This document shows positions 1 to 6,179 of a stretch of DNA of 12,619 nucleotides, piece by piece. Numbering within the stretch: position 1 is the first letter of the stretch; the number at the start of each line of letters is the position of its first letter. The notes under the pieces were generated by a model. It had not been told where the DNA came from. It did not search any database and saw only the letters and a program-made list of their open reading frames with translations. The DNA is from Spirochaetaceae bacterium. GTDB taxonomy: Bacteria > Spirochaetota > Spirochaetia > DSM-27196 > SLAA01. The stretch spans positions 1 to 12,619 of the forward strand of contig PXEI01000457.1 of the NCBI GenBank assembly GCA_003564775.1, read 5' to 3'. The position numbers and the translations under genes were made by a program.

Positions 1-902
1 CGGGGATGTACCTCAATGATCAGCCCGTCAGCCCCGGCGGCTATTGCCGCAAGCGCGACAGGCGGCACCTTGTTTCGTATTCCGGTAGCGTGGCTTGGAT
101 CTACAATGACCGGAAGGTGGCTCAACTTTTTGACCACCGGAATAGAGGAGATATCCAGACTGTTGCGGGTGTAGGTTTCAAAGGTGCGGATTCCCCGCTC
201 ACAGAGAATCACATTCTCTGCCCCATGTGCCAGAAGATACTCGGCAGCCATGAGCCATTCCTCAATGGTGGCCGAAAGCCCGCGTTTGAGCATGACAGCC
301 TTGCCAGATGGTCCCACCGCCTTCAGCAGCTCAAAGTTCTGCATGTTCCGGGCGCCAATCTGAAACACGTCGATGTAGTCGCACATCATCTCCACATGAG
401 ATGGCGACACAATTTCGGTAACCACCGGCAGACCGGTCAGATCACTCACATCACGTAGATGCCTGAGCCCTTCCTCGCCAAGCCCCTGAAACGCATACGG
501 CGAGGTGCGGGGTTTAAATGCTCCGCCCCGCAACATGACCGCACCGGACTGCTTGACGATGAGCGCTGTTTCCAGCAGCAGGTCGTAACTCTCTACCGAG
601 CATGGGCCCGCAATCACGCCGATGCGGCGACCGCCAATCTTGATCTTGCCGACCGACACGACCGAGTCTGCTTGCTTCATCTCGCGTGAGGCCAGCTTGT
701 ACGGTTTGCTGATAGGAATTACTCGTTGAACGCCTTCAAGCGTCTCAACTTCACGTAGATCTATTGTGAGGTGGCCGACAGCTCCGAAAATGGTCTCTTC
801 TTCACCTGCAATCTCGCGAACCTGGAAGCCCTTCTCAGTAAGAAAGTCCCGAATACGATTCTTATCATGATCTTTGATGCTGCGTTCAAGAACAATTACC
901 AC
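1..902 (-). CDS. aroF: 3-deoxy-7-phosphoheptulonate synthase (DAHP synthase, type I-beta), 3' end outside window
   Basis: This enzyme condenses phosphoenolpyruvate with erythrose 4-phosphate, the first step of the shikimate (aromatic amino acid) pathway, in the cytoplasm. Translating the minus strand from the GTG at 902-900 gives 300 uninterrupted codons up to the window edge. The first ~70 residues form the ferredoxin-like regulatory domain found in Thermotoga-type enzymes. The TIM barrel follows, with GPCSVE (about 99-104), KPRTSPYAFQG, QIGARNMQNF, LKRG, CERGIRTFE and VDPSHATG, which are the metal- and substrate-binding motifs of the family. The GTG start is supported by AAGGA seven bases upstream, and the next in-frame ATG would remove the N-terminal domain. 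Roughly 35-40 C-terminal residues are missing at the edge, judging from a typical length near 340. It lies 39 bp after the transglycosylase gene and is probably co-transcribed with it. Whether the N-terminal domain senses an aromatic amino acid cannot be told from sequence. Confidence 0.96.
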   Translation of the reverse strand, partial: MVIVLERSIKDHDKNRIRDFLTEKGFQVREIAGEEETIFGAVGHLTIDLREVETLEGVQRVIPISKPYKLASREMKQADSVVSVGKIKIGGRRIGVIAGPCSVESYDLLLETALIVKQSGAVMLRGGAFKPRTSPYAFQGLGEEGLRHLRDVSDLTGLPVVTEIVSPSHVEMMCDYIDVFQIGARNMQNFELLKAVGPSGKAVMLKRGLSATIEEWLMAAEYLLAHGAENVILCERGIRTFETYTRNSLDISSIPVVKKLSHLPVIVDPSHATGIRNKVPPVALAAIAAGADGLIIEVHP

Positions 903-941
903 GTGTTATTCCTTGGTCGAAGATGATTGGCGAATGTCAAG

Positions 942-1640
942 CTACAGCGGAATTGCTGGGGCCGGATATCGAGCCTTGATAAAACGTCGGAACTCCCAGT
1001 TGAGGGCGTCGCGATACTCCATAATGCGGTTGACGTAAACCAGAGTGCTCGCCGGCGTCTGGCCAGCTAGTACCCGTGAAGGCCCGGCGTTGTAAATTGC
1101 TACGGCCGTTCGAGGATCGCCGGTACGCCCAAATGCATAGGCCAGATACTCGGTTCCATGGCGGGCGCTGATTTCGGGATCAAAGAAGTCTTCCAAACCC
1201 AGGTTGGGAAAACTGCGGCTGTTCAGCTGAAAGAGACCCCTATCAATTGATGTCGCGTTCCGGTTGATGGCATGTGGATCAAAGCGGCTCTCAACCCATA
1301 CCAGGGAAAAGACCACGGCGGGTGAAAGGTTCCGCTTCTCGGCATGGTAAAGGGCAGGCAGAGCAGTTTCCTCTGAGCCGGTCAACCGAACAAAAAACTC
1401 TTTCACGGTATCATGGGTTATATCCTCACGATACAACGCAAGCATGGGGTCGCTTGACTCGAGAAGGTTCATAACATTTGCGTAGTTTACGGGACTCAGG
1501 CGCTCTTGTGCCATGAGATCCCGGTTTCCGTCACGCCAGTATCCTGCAGGTTGCGAGTTGTGACTTCCATGGTTGGCCATAAACAAGTCCGGCCCGGTAG
1601 AACACCCGAGCAAAGCAACGAGGGAAAACAGGAACAGCAT
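942..1640 (-). CDS. Lipoprotein soluble lytic transglycosylase (SLT domain)
   Basis: This is probably a murein lytic transglycosylase, cleaving the MurNAc-GlcNAc bond of peptidoglycan from an outer- or inner-membrane lipid anchor. From the ATG at 1640 the protein has 232 residues. It opens with a hydrophobic stretch ending in the lipobox LLGC (Cys13). The SLT domain covers about residues 100-215: the catalytic Glu is in VWVESRF (E117), followed by GLFQLNSRSFP and AIYNAGPSRV, the usual three SLT motifs. The start is uncertain. No ribosome-binding site precedes the ATG, whereas AAGGAGG at 1680-1674 sits six bases upstream of an in-frame ATA at 1667. Starting there adds nine residues (KRR-rich) that would supply the positive n-region the ATG version lacks. 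The ATG is used here as the conservative boundary. A promoter lies at 1705-1734. The next gene, aroF, starts 39 bp downstream. Confidence 0.9.
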   Translation of the reverse strand: MLFLFSLVALLGCSTGPDLFMANHGSHNSQPAGYWRDGNRDLMAQERLSPVNYANVMNLLESSDPMLALYREDITHDTVKEFFVRLTGSEETALPALYHAEKRNLSPAVVFSLVWVESRFDPHAINRNATSIDRGLFQLNSRSFPNLGLEDFFDPEISARHGTEYLAYAFGRTGDPRTAVAIYNAGPSRVLAGQTPASTLVYVNRIMEYRDALNWEFRRFIKARYPAPAIPL

Positions 1641-1673
1641 ACGGTTTGCAGCGGTCCGTCGTTTTATACGAGG

Positions 1674-1680
1674 CCTCCTT
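1674..1680 (-). promoter_or_regulatory. Consensus Shine-Dalgarno placed for an ATA start
   Basis: AAGGAGG on the minus strand lies six bases before an in-frame ATA (1667-1665) but about 33 bases before the first ATG (1640). A TGA stop in the same frame lies immediately upstream, and no ATG, GTG or TTG occurs in frame between that stop and the ATG at 1640. This strong site therefore points to initiation at the AUA codon, or to a recent or erroneous G-to-A change in the start codon. Confidence 0.6.
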
Positions 1681-1704
1681 CATTCATCTGTACATGTTGG
1701 AGTT

Positions 1705-1734
1705 ATGCTAACCCGAAGTAGACAAGAATATCAA
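1705..1734 (-). promoter_or_regulatory. Predicted sigma-70-type promoter for the transglycosylase-aroF unit
   Basis: On the minus strand TTGATA (1734-1729, five of six consensus bases) is followed after 18 bases by TAGCAT (1710-1705, four of six). Transcription would begin near 1698, leaving a short leader that contains AAGGAGG at 1680-1674. It is the only plausible promoter seen between the methyltransferase stop and this gene. Nothing resembling an intrinsic terminator was seen in 1741-1804. Confidence 0.5.
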
Positions 1735-1804
1735 GCGGTGGATACATTCGTCATCGGCCACGTACTGCCAAAGCCCTGTTGTTCCTGCTGAACTCTCCCC
1801 GCAC

Positions 1805-2521
1805 TCAGCGGAGTTTTATCGCAACCGCCTGACCGTTAAGATTGGGGAAAACCCGCATCCGCGGATCCTGCATCAGTTCGTGAACATACGCCGTTACCCC
1901 CTCACACCCATAGAAACCAAAGTCGTCATAGACTATCGTTCCGCCGGTAACAACTCGGGGCCAAACCCACTCGGTCGCATCCCTGGCCGACAGGTACACG
2001 TCAACATCGATATGAACAAGCGAAAAGGTCTCCTCCGACGGAACTGCGTGGCCTGATTCCTCTGGAAAGACTCCGGGCAGCAACTGGTAGTTGGTCAAAT
2101 TAACTGCATTGAAGAGTTGCTTAACGGTACCGATGTCGGCATCAGCGTGTTCGCCACCTTTGTAGTAGTCGTCACGTGGCCCTGCCTTGACCACCCCCTT
2201 CCAGGTATCAGCCACATAGACCGTACTTGGTTGCGCCACCGCAGCCAGAATCGCCGCCGATCCTCCGCGCCACGCCCCTACCTCAAGCACCGCGCCCGAT
2301 GTCTTTTGCGTCTGCCGTCCAAGCGTGTACAGGGAATAGGCTCGGTATACATCAAGCTTGGTATTTGAGCGAATGGCTTCAAACAGGGCAAGGAACTCAG
2401 GGTCGATATCCCAGGGACGGTAGTCGGCAATGGGAAATGTTAGCCCATACCCCTTTGGATAGCTGCGACGACGCCGGTCATCACGGTCTTGTGGGCTTAT
2501 GTCGTGGTCAACCAAACTCAT
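1805..2521 (-). CDS. TylF/MycF-family class I SAM-dependent methyltransferase
   Basis: The protein is 238 residues long and resembles the TylF/MycF family, whose characterised members O-methylate sugars of macrolides using S-adenosylmethionine and a divalent metal. Relatives also occur in polysaccharide and unknown pathways. Visible features are the SAM-binding motif LEVGAWRGGS (79-88), an acidic metal-site candidate HIDVDVY (170-176) and DDFGFYGCEGV (199-209). These fit the family's arrangement of acidic residues before and after the core strands. ATG 2521 was chosen because AGGTGA lies five bases upstream. A GTG at 2530 that overlaps the preceding stop (GTGA) is the alternative and adds three residues. 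The gene follows the thioredoxin-like gene within a few bases, so the two are translationally coupled. No sugar or antibiotic biosynthesis genes are nearby, so the substrate is unknown; a surface glycan is a guess only. Confidence 0.85.
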   Translation of the reverse strand: MSLVDHDISPQDRDDRRRRSYPKGYGLTFPIADYRPWDIDPEFLALFEAIRSNTKLDVYRAYSLYTLGRQTQKTSGAVLEVGAWRGGSAAILAAVAQPSTVYVADTWKGVVKAGPRDDYYKGGEHADADIGTVKQLFNAVNLTNYQLLPGVFPEESGHAVPSEETFSLVHIDVDVYLSARDATEWVWPRVVTGGTIVYDDFGFYGCEGVTAYVHELMQDPRMRVFPNLNGQAVAIKLR

Positions 2522-2526
2522 ACCGC

Positions 2527-3003
2527 TCACCTGAGGGCTGGCAAAAGATGGGTTATGTAACTGTCCGCACCACCTTGCCTGTAACCAGTGCGTAAGCGCA
2601 TGCCACCGGATGAGTCAAGAATAAACACCGTGGGATATCCCGAAACCGCAAACCTGACAGCAAGCTCCCTGTTGTATTCCTGTTGCTCCGCCGAGATAGG
2701 TATGTTCCGCGGGAAATCAATGAGTACCGGGACGACGTAGGTATCAAGAAAGGACTGGAAGCGGTCGGTCTCAATAACCTCTACCATGAGCCGGTCACAC
2801 CAGCTGCACCAGTCGGAACCCGCAAAGAACACCAGAACCTGTTTATCTTCCCGCGCTGCCTGCGCCAGAGCCTGCTCAAGACTGGTTTCCCAGGTATATA
2901 TGCTCCAATCCTGCTGCTGCGCATGCAGGTAAGGTACGGTTGCCGCAAAAAACAGGAGAACCGCCGCGACTACCGCAGCACCTTGAAATCTGTTCGTTTT
3001 CAT
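2527..3003 (-). CDS. Secreted thioredoxin-fold protein with CSWC active site
   Basis: This is a predicted exported thiol-disulfide protein of 158 residues. The start at 3003 gives a textbook signal peptide: MKTNR, a hydrophobic core at about 8-22, and probable cleavage after AHA (26-28). The mature part is one thioredoxin domain of the Thioredoxin_7/DUF255-like kind, with CSWC at 66-69 preceded by FFAGSDW and the cis-proline motif GYPTVF (122-127). It probably reduces or isomerises disulfides in the periplasm; a DsbD-type electron donor is not in view. The open frame continues upstream to 3201 and includes an ATG at 3027, but the extra segment reads poorly, crosses the divergent oppA-type promoter and would bury the signal peptide. 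There is no good ribosome-binding site close to 3003 (AAAAGG lies 14 bases away), so the start is likely rather than proven. The methyltransferase follows with an overlapping or adjacent start. Confidence 0.85.
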   Translation of the reverse strand: MKTNRFQGAAVVAAVLLFFAATVPYLHAQQQDWSIYTWETSLEQALAQAAREDKQVLVFFAGSDWCSWCDRLMVEVIETDRFQSFLDTYVVPVLIDFPRNIPISAEQQEYNRELAVRFAVSGYPTVFILDSSGGMRLRTGYRQGGADSYITHLLPALR

Positions 3004-3010
3004 GACAAAC

Positions 3011-3040
3011 AGAATAGCCTTTTCCATGCTGGCAATGCAA
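3011..3040 (-). promoter_or_regulatory. Weak candidate promoter for the thioredoxin-like gene
   Basis: On the minus strand TTGCAT (3040-3035) and TATTCT (3016-3011) are 18 bases apart. The hexamers match consensus only three and four of six. If used, the start point would fall on or next to the ATG at 3003, giving a leaderless message, which would explain the lack of a nearby ribosome-binding site. Low confidence. Confidence 0.25.
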
Positions 3041-3079
3041 GTTAGAAGCAGTGCGAATGCTGGCAACCGGGCGTTATCC

Positions 3080-3108
3080 TTGATACCGGGCTGGCGCCGC
3101 AGTATGAT
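3080..3108 (+). promoter_or_regulatory. Near-consensus sigma-70-type promoter for the peptide-binding protein
   Basis: TTGATA (3080-3085) and TATGAT (3103-3108) are separated by exactly 17 bases, and each matches the consensus at five of six positions. The predicted transcription start near 3115 lies downstream of the upstream ATGs at 3002, 3104 and 3107, and 34 bases before the GTG at 3149. It therefore independently supports the short form of the protein. Confidence 0.7.
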
Positions 3109-3148
3109 GGTAGGGAGTATGCACGCTACGGACCAAAGGAGCCAACCG

Positions 3149-4759
3149 GTGAGGACTACAACGCTGCTGCGAAAGATACTGCTAGGTTTGTTCCTGTTCA
3201 TGAGCTTATCTGGCGTAAGCTATGCTTCGGCCGACCGTCGCTTTACGGTGGGTATGCATGACGGAAATGTCAGTTTAAACCCTCTCACAAGCTTTACCTC
3301 TACCGAGGCCCAAATATTTACCGGGTTGTACGAAGGCCTTTTTGTGTATGATCCAATTACGCTGCGCCCTATACCCGGCGTTGCTCGCAGCTGGGAGGTG
3401 AGCGAGGATGGCCTCACCTACCGCTTTTTCCTGCGAGAGGACGCACGCTACTCAAACGGCGACCCAGTTAGCGCCGAGCACTTCAGGGAAACCTGGCTTA
3501 CCATGATTGAGCCTGAACGCGCCTCGGCATACTCGTTTCTGTTTGACGTCATTGAGGGAGTAGAGGCGTACCGTGACGGTACCGTGACCGACCGGAGCAC
3601 CATTGGGATTGAAGTGATTGAGGATGGAGTTCTTGAAGTTCGCCTGCACGAGCGCGCGCCACACTTCCGGCAGATTCTACCTCATCATAGCTTTGCCGTG
3701 CTGCATCCAAAACAGCTGGAAACCTTCCGCACCGGAGACTCGCCGAATGTAGATGAAGAAACCTTCGTCGGGAACGGCCCGTTCACACTGGCCGAGACTG
3801 CTCCACGTGAACTGCTTCTTAAGCGCAATCCTCACTACTGGGACACACGAAACGTGTTCTTCAACGAGATACAGCTTCTTTTTGCCGAGGACCCCTCCCG
3901 GCAGACATCAATGTTCAACGAGGGGTACATCGACTGGATTCATTCCGGATACATGCTTTCGGAGGTTCGCTTCCGTGAAACGATCGTGGTGAACCCCATG
4001 TTCTCCACAAGTTACTTCTTCTTCCGCGTTGTTGAGGAGCCGTGGGACAACGCCTTGGTGCGGCGAGCGCTGGCGCTGCTGCTACCCTGGGACTCTCTCC
4101 GCGACGCGGAGTTTCACTTCACACCCGGACACACATTGGTACCGCCCATTCCTAACTATCCGGCACCTGAGGGAATACAACAGCAGGACACGCAGGCTGC
4201 GTTGGAACTCCTGGACGAGGCAGGCTACCCAGGCGGTGACGGCCTGCCGGAACTAGTACTCCTCACCCCCGGCGGTGGTGAGAACGATCGCATTTTTCAG
4301 ATCCTGAGGGACAGCTGGCTCGATAGCATTGGCCTGGATGTTTCGCACCAGGTGGTTGCTCATCCAGGATACTACGACGCACTCAAAACCAATGAAGACT
4401 ATACACTGGGATCTATCAGCTGGATTGGAGACTATGCAGACCCACTGACCTTTCTTCAGTTGTGGACTGCGTCAAGTAATCTGAACGAAGCGGGGTTTGC
4501 CGACCAGGCCTACGAGTCGCTATTGCGTAGCTCGGTGCAGCAAACGGGTGAAGAACGCTACCGGACGATGGCCGAGGCCGAGTCCATCCTGCTGGACACC
4601 GCTGTGGTGCTTCCTATCAGTCACTCGCCAGCAGTCAATCTCATTGATCTTGAGTTTGTTGACGGCTGGTTTCCAAACCCACTTGATATCCATCCGTTCA
4701 AGACTCTTCGCCCGGGCGAACGCCGCGCCGCACCAGGTGTTATTCGCTATCGCCCGTAG
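3149..4759 (+). CDS. ABC-type oligopeptide-binding protein (SBP family 5, OppA-like)
   Basis: This is a predicted periplasmic solute-binding protein of 536 residues that would deliver peptides (or another family-5 ligand) to an ABC importer. The GTG at 3149 has AAAGGAG seven bases upstream, and a strong promoter at 3080-3108 excludes earlier ATGs. This start gives a clean signal peptide: basic RTTTLLRK, a hydrophobic core, then VSYA before SADRRF. The mature N-terminus carries family hallmarks: NPLTSFTSTEAQIFTGLYEGLF, then GVARSWEVSEDGLTYRFFLRED with the SNGDPVSAEHF segment, and later GNGPFTLAE and KRNPHYWD. There is no lipobox. No permease or ATPase gene adjoins it, so it must work with components encoded elsewhere. 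It converges on the DedA-family gene with a 20 bp overlap (4740-4759). Ligand specificity cannot be read from sequence. Confidence 0.92.
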   Translation: MRTTTLLRKILLGLFLFMSLSGVSYASADRRFTVGMHDGNVSLNPLTSFTSTEAQIFTGLYEGLFVYDPITLRPIPGVARSWEVSEDGLTYRFFLREDARYSNGDPVSAEHFRETWLTMIEPERASAYSFLFDVIEGVEAYRDGTVTDRSTIGIEVIEDGVLEVRLHERAPHFRQILPHHSFAVLHPKQLETFRTGDSPNVDEETFVGNGPFTLAETAPRELLLKRNPHYWDTRNVFFNEIQLLFAEDPSRQTSMFNEGYIDWIHSGYMLSEVRFRETIVVNPMFSTSYFFFRVVEEPWDNALVRRALALLLPWDSLRDAEFHFTPGHTLVPPIPNYPAPEGIQQQDTQAALELLDEAGYPGGDGLPELVLLTPGGGENDRIFQILRDSWLDSIGLDVSHQVVAHPGYYDALKTNEDYTLGSISWIGDYADPLTFLQLWTASSNLNEAGFADQAYESLLRSSVQQTGEERYRTMAEAESILLDTAVVLPISHSPAVNLIDLEFVDGWFPNPLDIHPFKTLRPGERRAAPGVIRYRP

Positions 4760-5480
4760 TTTGCGGGTCTATCACGGCATCGCGTGACCGAGATAGGCGA
4801 ATTATCCAACGCTCCACGCGCTTACGATAAATCAACCCCAGCAGAGCAAGAACACCCCCAACGCTGTAGACCGCGACCACAACGGTGAACTGCCTGTCTG
4901 CGGCCGCACTCCCAATAATTGAGCTCCCTAAAACTCCGGGTGCGCGCGCCAAGAGTGAGATGAACATGAAGGCGCTAGCCTTGATGGGCGAAACACCAGC
5001 AATAAAGCTCAAAACATTTTTTGGAAAGCCTGGAATAAGAAACAGGAAAAGAAACCCCACCTGCGCCTTGGCGCCGGAAGCAACGACATAGAAGCGATTA
5101 AAACGCCTTTGCCCGACAACCTCCCGAACAAAGGGCACACCAAGATGTCGTGAGGTCATGAATGTAGTAAAATTGCCAATTGCCAGGCCAATCATTGTAT
5201 ACACAAAGCCCCAGCTCCACCCAAAAAGATAGCCCCCGGCTACCTGGGGAACGTCGCCAGGTATAAAAAAGATCCAGGCGCGCACCACGTGAAACCCTAT
5301 GTACGCCAGCGACACAACGGTACCGGACTCCTCTAGGAACTGTCCCAGGGCCTCCGGTGTACTCAGGATTCTCCACAACGTTTCACGATGGGTTAAGACC
5401 GGAACAATGATGGCCAGAAGCAAAGCCGGGAACGTGAGCATTGCAAAAATCCGCCGTACCGCAGCAGCTCGAGTGGTCAT
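4740..5480 (-). CDS. DedA/TVP38 (VTT-domain) family membrane protein
   Basis: This is an integral inner-membrane protein of 246 residues. It opens with a basic N-terminus and a membrane segment (about 11-30). The VTT/SNARE-associated domain follows: FIPGDVPQVAGGYLFGWSWGF, then a re-entrant-type stretch IGLAIGNFTTFMTSR, then FLFLIPGFPKNVLSFIAGVS and LLARAPGVLGSSIIG, ending in a last helix and a basic tail. DedA/TVP38 proteins are linked to undecaprenyl-phosphate or phospholipid flipping and to proton-motive-force homeostasis. Which of these applies here is not shown. ATG 5480 was chosen because GGGAG lies six bases upstream; the ATG at 5486 directly abuts that site. It is transcribed toward the binding-protein gene and overlaps its end by 20 bp. 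No convincing promoter was found in 5487-5560, which is GC-rich. Confidence 0.88.
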   Translation of the reverse strand: MTTRAAAVRRIFAMLTFPALLLAIIVPVLTHRETLWRILSTPEALGQFLEESGTVVSLAYIGFHVVRAWIFFIPGDVPQVAGGYLFGWSWGFVYTMIGLAIGNFTTFMTSRHLGVPFVREVVGQRRFNRFYVVASGAKAQVGFLFLFLIPGFPKNVLSFIAGVSPIKASAFMFISLLARAPGVLGSSIIGSAAADRQFTVVVAVYSVGGVLALLGLIYRKRVERWIIRLSRSRDAVIDPQTTGDSE

Positions 5481-5558
5481 GTACATCTCCCATAGTTTGG
5501 CTCATTCCCGGGCCGGGCCTCTTAGAAAGCGGGGCTCCGTATTGGAGCAGCACGCCCT

Positions 5559-5573
5559 TTGACGAGACGTCAA
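5559..5573. promoter_or_regulatory. Perfect inverted repeat over the carD -35 box (candidate operator)
   Basis: TTGACG-AGA-CGTCAA is a perfect 6-bp inverted repeat with a 3-base centre, and its left arm is the -35 hexamer itself. A dimeric protein bound here would block RNA polymerase, so this is a plausible repressor site. The protein that would bind it is unknown. The site is short enough that chance cannot be excluded. Confidence 0.45.
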
Positions 5574-5587
5574 GATTCCGTTATACT
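5559..5587 (+). promoter_or_regulatory. Strong predicted promoter of carD-nth
   Basis: TTGACG (5559-5564) and TATACT (5582-5587) are 17 bases apart, and each matches the sigma-70 consensus at five of six positions. The start point expected seven to eight bases after the -10 box falls at about 5594-5595, directly on the carD ATG (5595). The message is therefore probably leaderless. Confidence 0.75.
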
Positions 5588-5594
5588 CGCCCAA

Positions 5595-6179
5595 ATGAAG
5601 AAGAGCGCTGGCAAACGTACTACTACGTTTAAAGATCAGCAGCAGATTGTTTACCCGCTTCAGGGCGTCGGTCAGATTATATCGATCGAAGAGCGGGAGT
5701 TCAAAGGGCAAGAGCTGCTGTACTATGTAATTTATCTTGAGGTATCAGACATGACAGTCATGGTACCGGTCGACAAGGCTGAAGAACTTGGAATACGCGC
5801 CATAGTTCCCAAAAAAGAGGCAGAGAAGGCCCTCAAGCTGGTTTCCGAGGCTTACGAGCCGGTACCCGCCGACTGGAAACTGCGATACCAAATGAACCTG
5901 GACCTCCTCAAACAAGGGAGCGTGCTCGACATTGCTACTGTTGTGCGTACCCTCTATCATCGGAGTAAGGTAAAGGAACTCCCTATTCTTGAGCGCAAGC
6001 TGTTTGACAATGCGCTTAAGCTCTTGGTAGATGAGGTCTCCTTTTCGCTCAAGCAGAGCAAGGACGAGGTAGAACAAATGATCTACTCCCGTCTCGAAGC
6101 CGAAGCTGCCAACGCAAAAAGCAAGGAAAGTGAACGCGTCGAGGAGGAAGACCTCGATGACGACGATATCGACATCTGA
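5595..6179 (+). CDS. carD: CarD/CdnL-family RNA polymerase-interacting transcription regulator
   Basis: CarD/CdnL proteins bind the RNA polymerase beta subunit and stabilise open promoter complexes, acting globally at housekeeping promoters. The protein has 194 residues. The N-terminal Tudor-like polymerase-interaction domain (about 12-70) is recognisable from DQQQIVYPLQGVGQI and YYVIYLEVSDMTVMVPVDKAEELGIR. A helical DNA-binding domain follows (about 75-165: DWKLRYQMNLDLLKQG and RTLYHRSKVKELPILERKLFDNA). The protein ends in a very acidic tail, EEEDLDDDDIDI. The ATG at 5595 is preferred over an in-frame TTG at 5559 because that TTG is the -35 box. No ribosome-binding site precedes the ATG, consistent with a leaderless message. 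nth starts inside the 3' end. In Borrelia the homologue LtpA keeps only the N-terminal domain; here both domains are present. Confidence 0.93.
   Translation: MKKSAGKRTTTFKDQQQIVYPLQGVGQIISIEEREFKGQELLYYVIYLEVSDMTVMVPVDKAEELGIRAIVPKKEAEKALKLVSEAYEPVPADWKLRYQMNLDLLKQGSVLDIATVVRTLYHRSKVKELPILERKLFDNALKLLVDEVSFSLKQSKDEVEQMIYSRLEAEAANAKSKESERVEEEDLDDDDIDI

Noticed and set aside
6..689. Plus-strand open frames of 150 and 76 codons
   Set aside because: They lie opposite aroF, have low-complexity Cys/His/Arg-rich translations and no ribosome-binding site; the minus strand gives a complete DAHP-synthase match.
1741..1809. Possible terminator after the methyltransferase gene
   Set aside because: Only imperfect stems (bulged CTCCGC/GCGGGGAG) and no U-tract, so not supported.
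3002..3148. N-terminal extension of the binding protein from ATG 3002
   Set aside because: It covers the divergent gene's start and the promoter at 3080-3108 and would bury the signal peptide; GTG 3149 has an ideal ribosome-binding site.
3004..3201. Upstream extension of the thioredoxin-like protein to 3201
   Set aside because: It crosses the opposing promoter and start, and the short form begins with a normal signal peptide at MKTNR.
4707..4720. Perfect 14-bp palindrome TTCGCCCGGGCGAA
   Set aside because: It lies inside the coding end of the binding-protein gene, has no U-tract, and its GC-rich core is readily explained by codons; no sign of a regulatory role.
5568..5573. Divergent promoter for the DedA-family gene using the right arm of the palindrome as -35
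   Set aside because: No acceptable -10 hexamer occurs 16-19 bases downstream on the minus strand.
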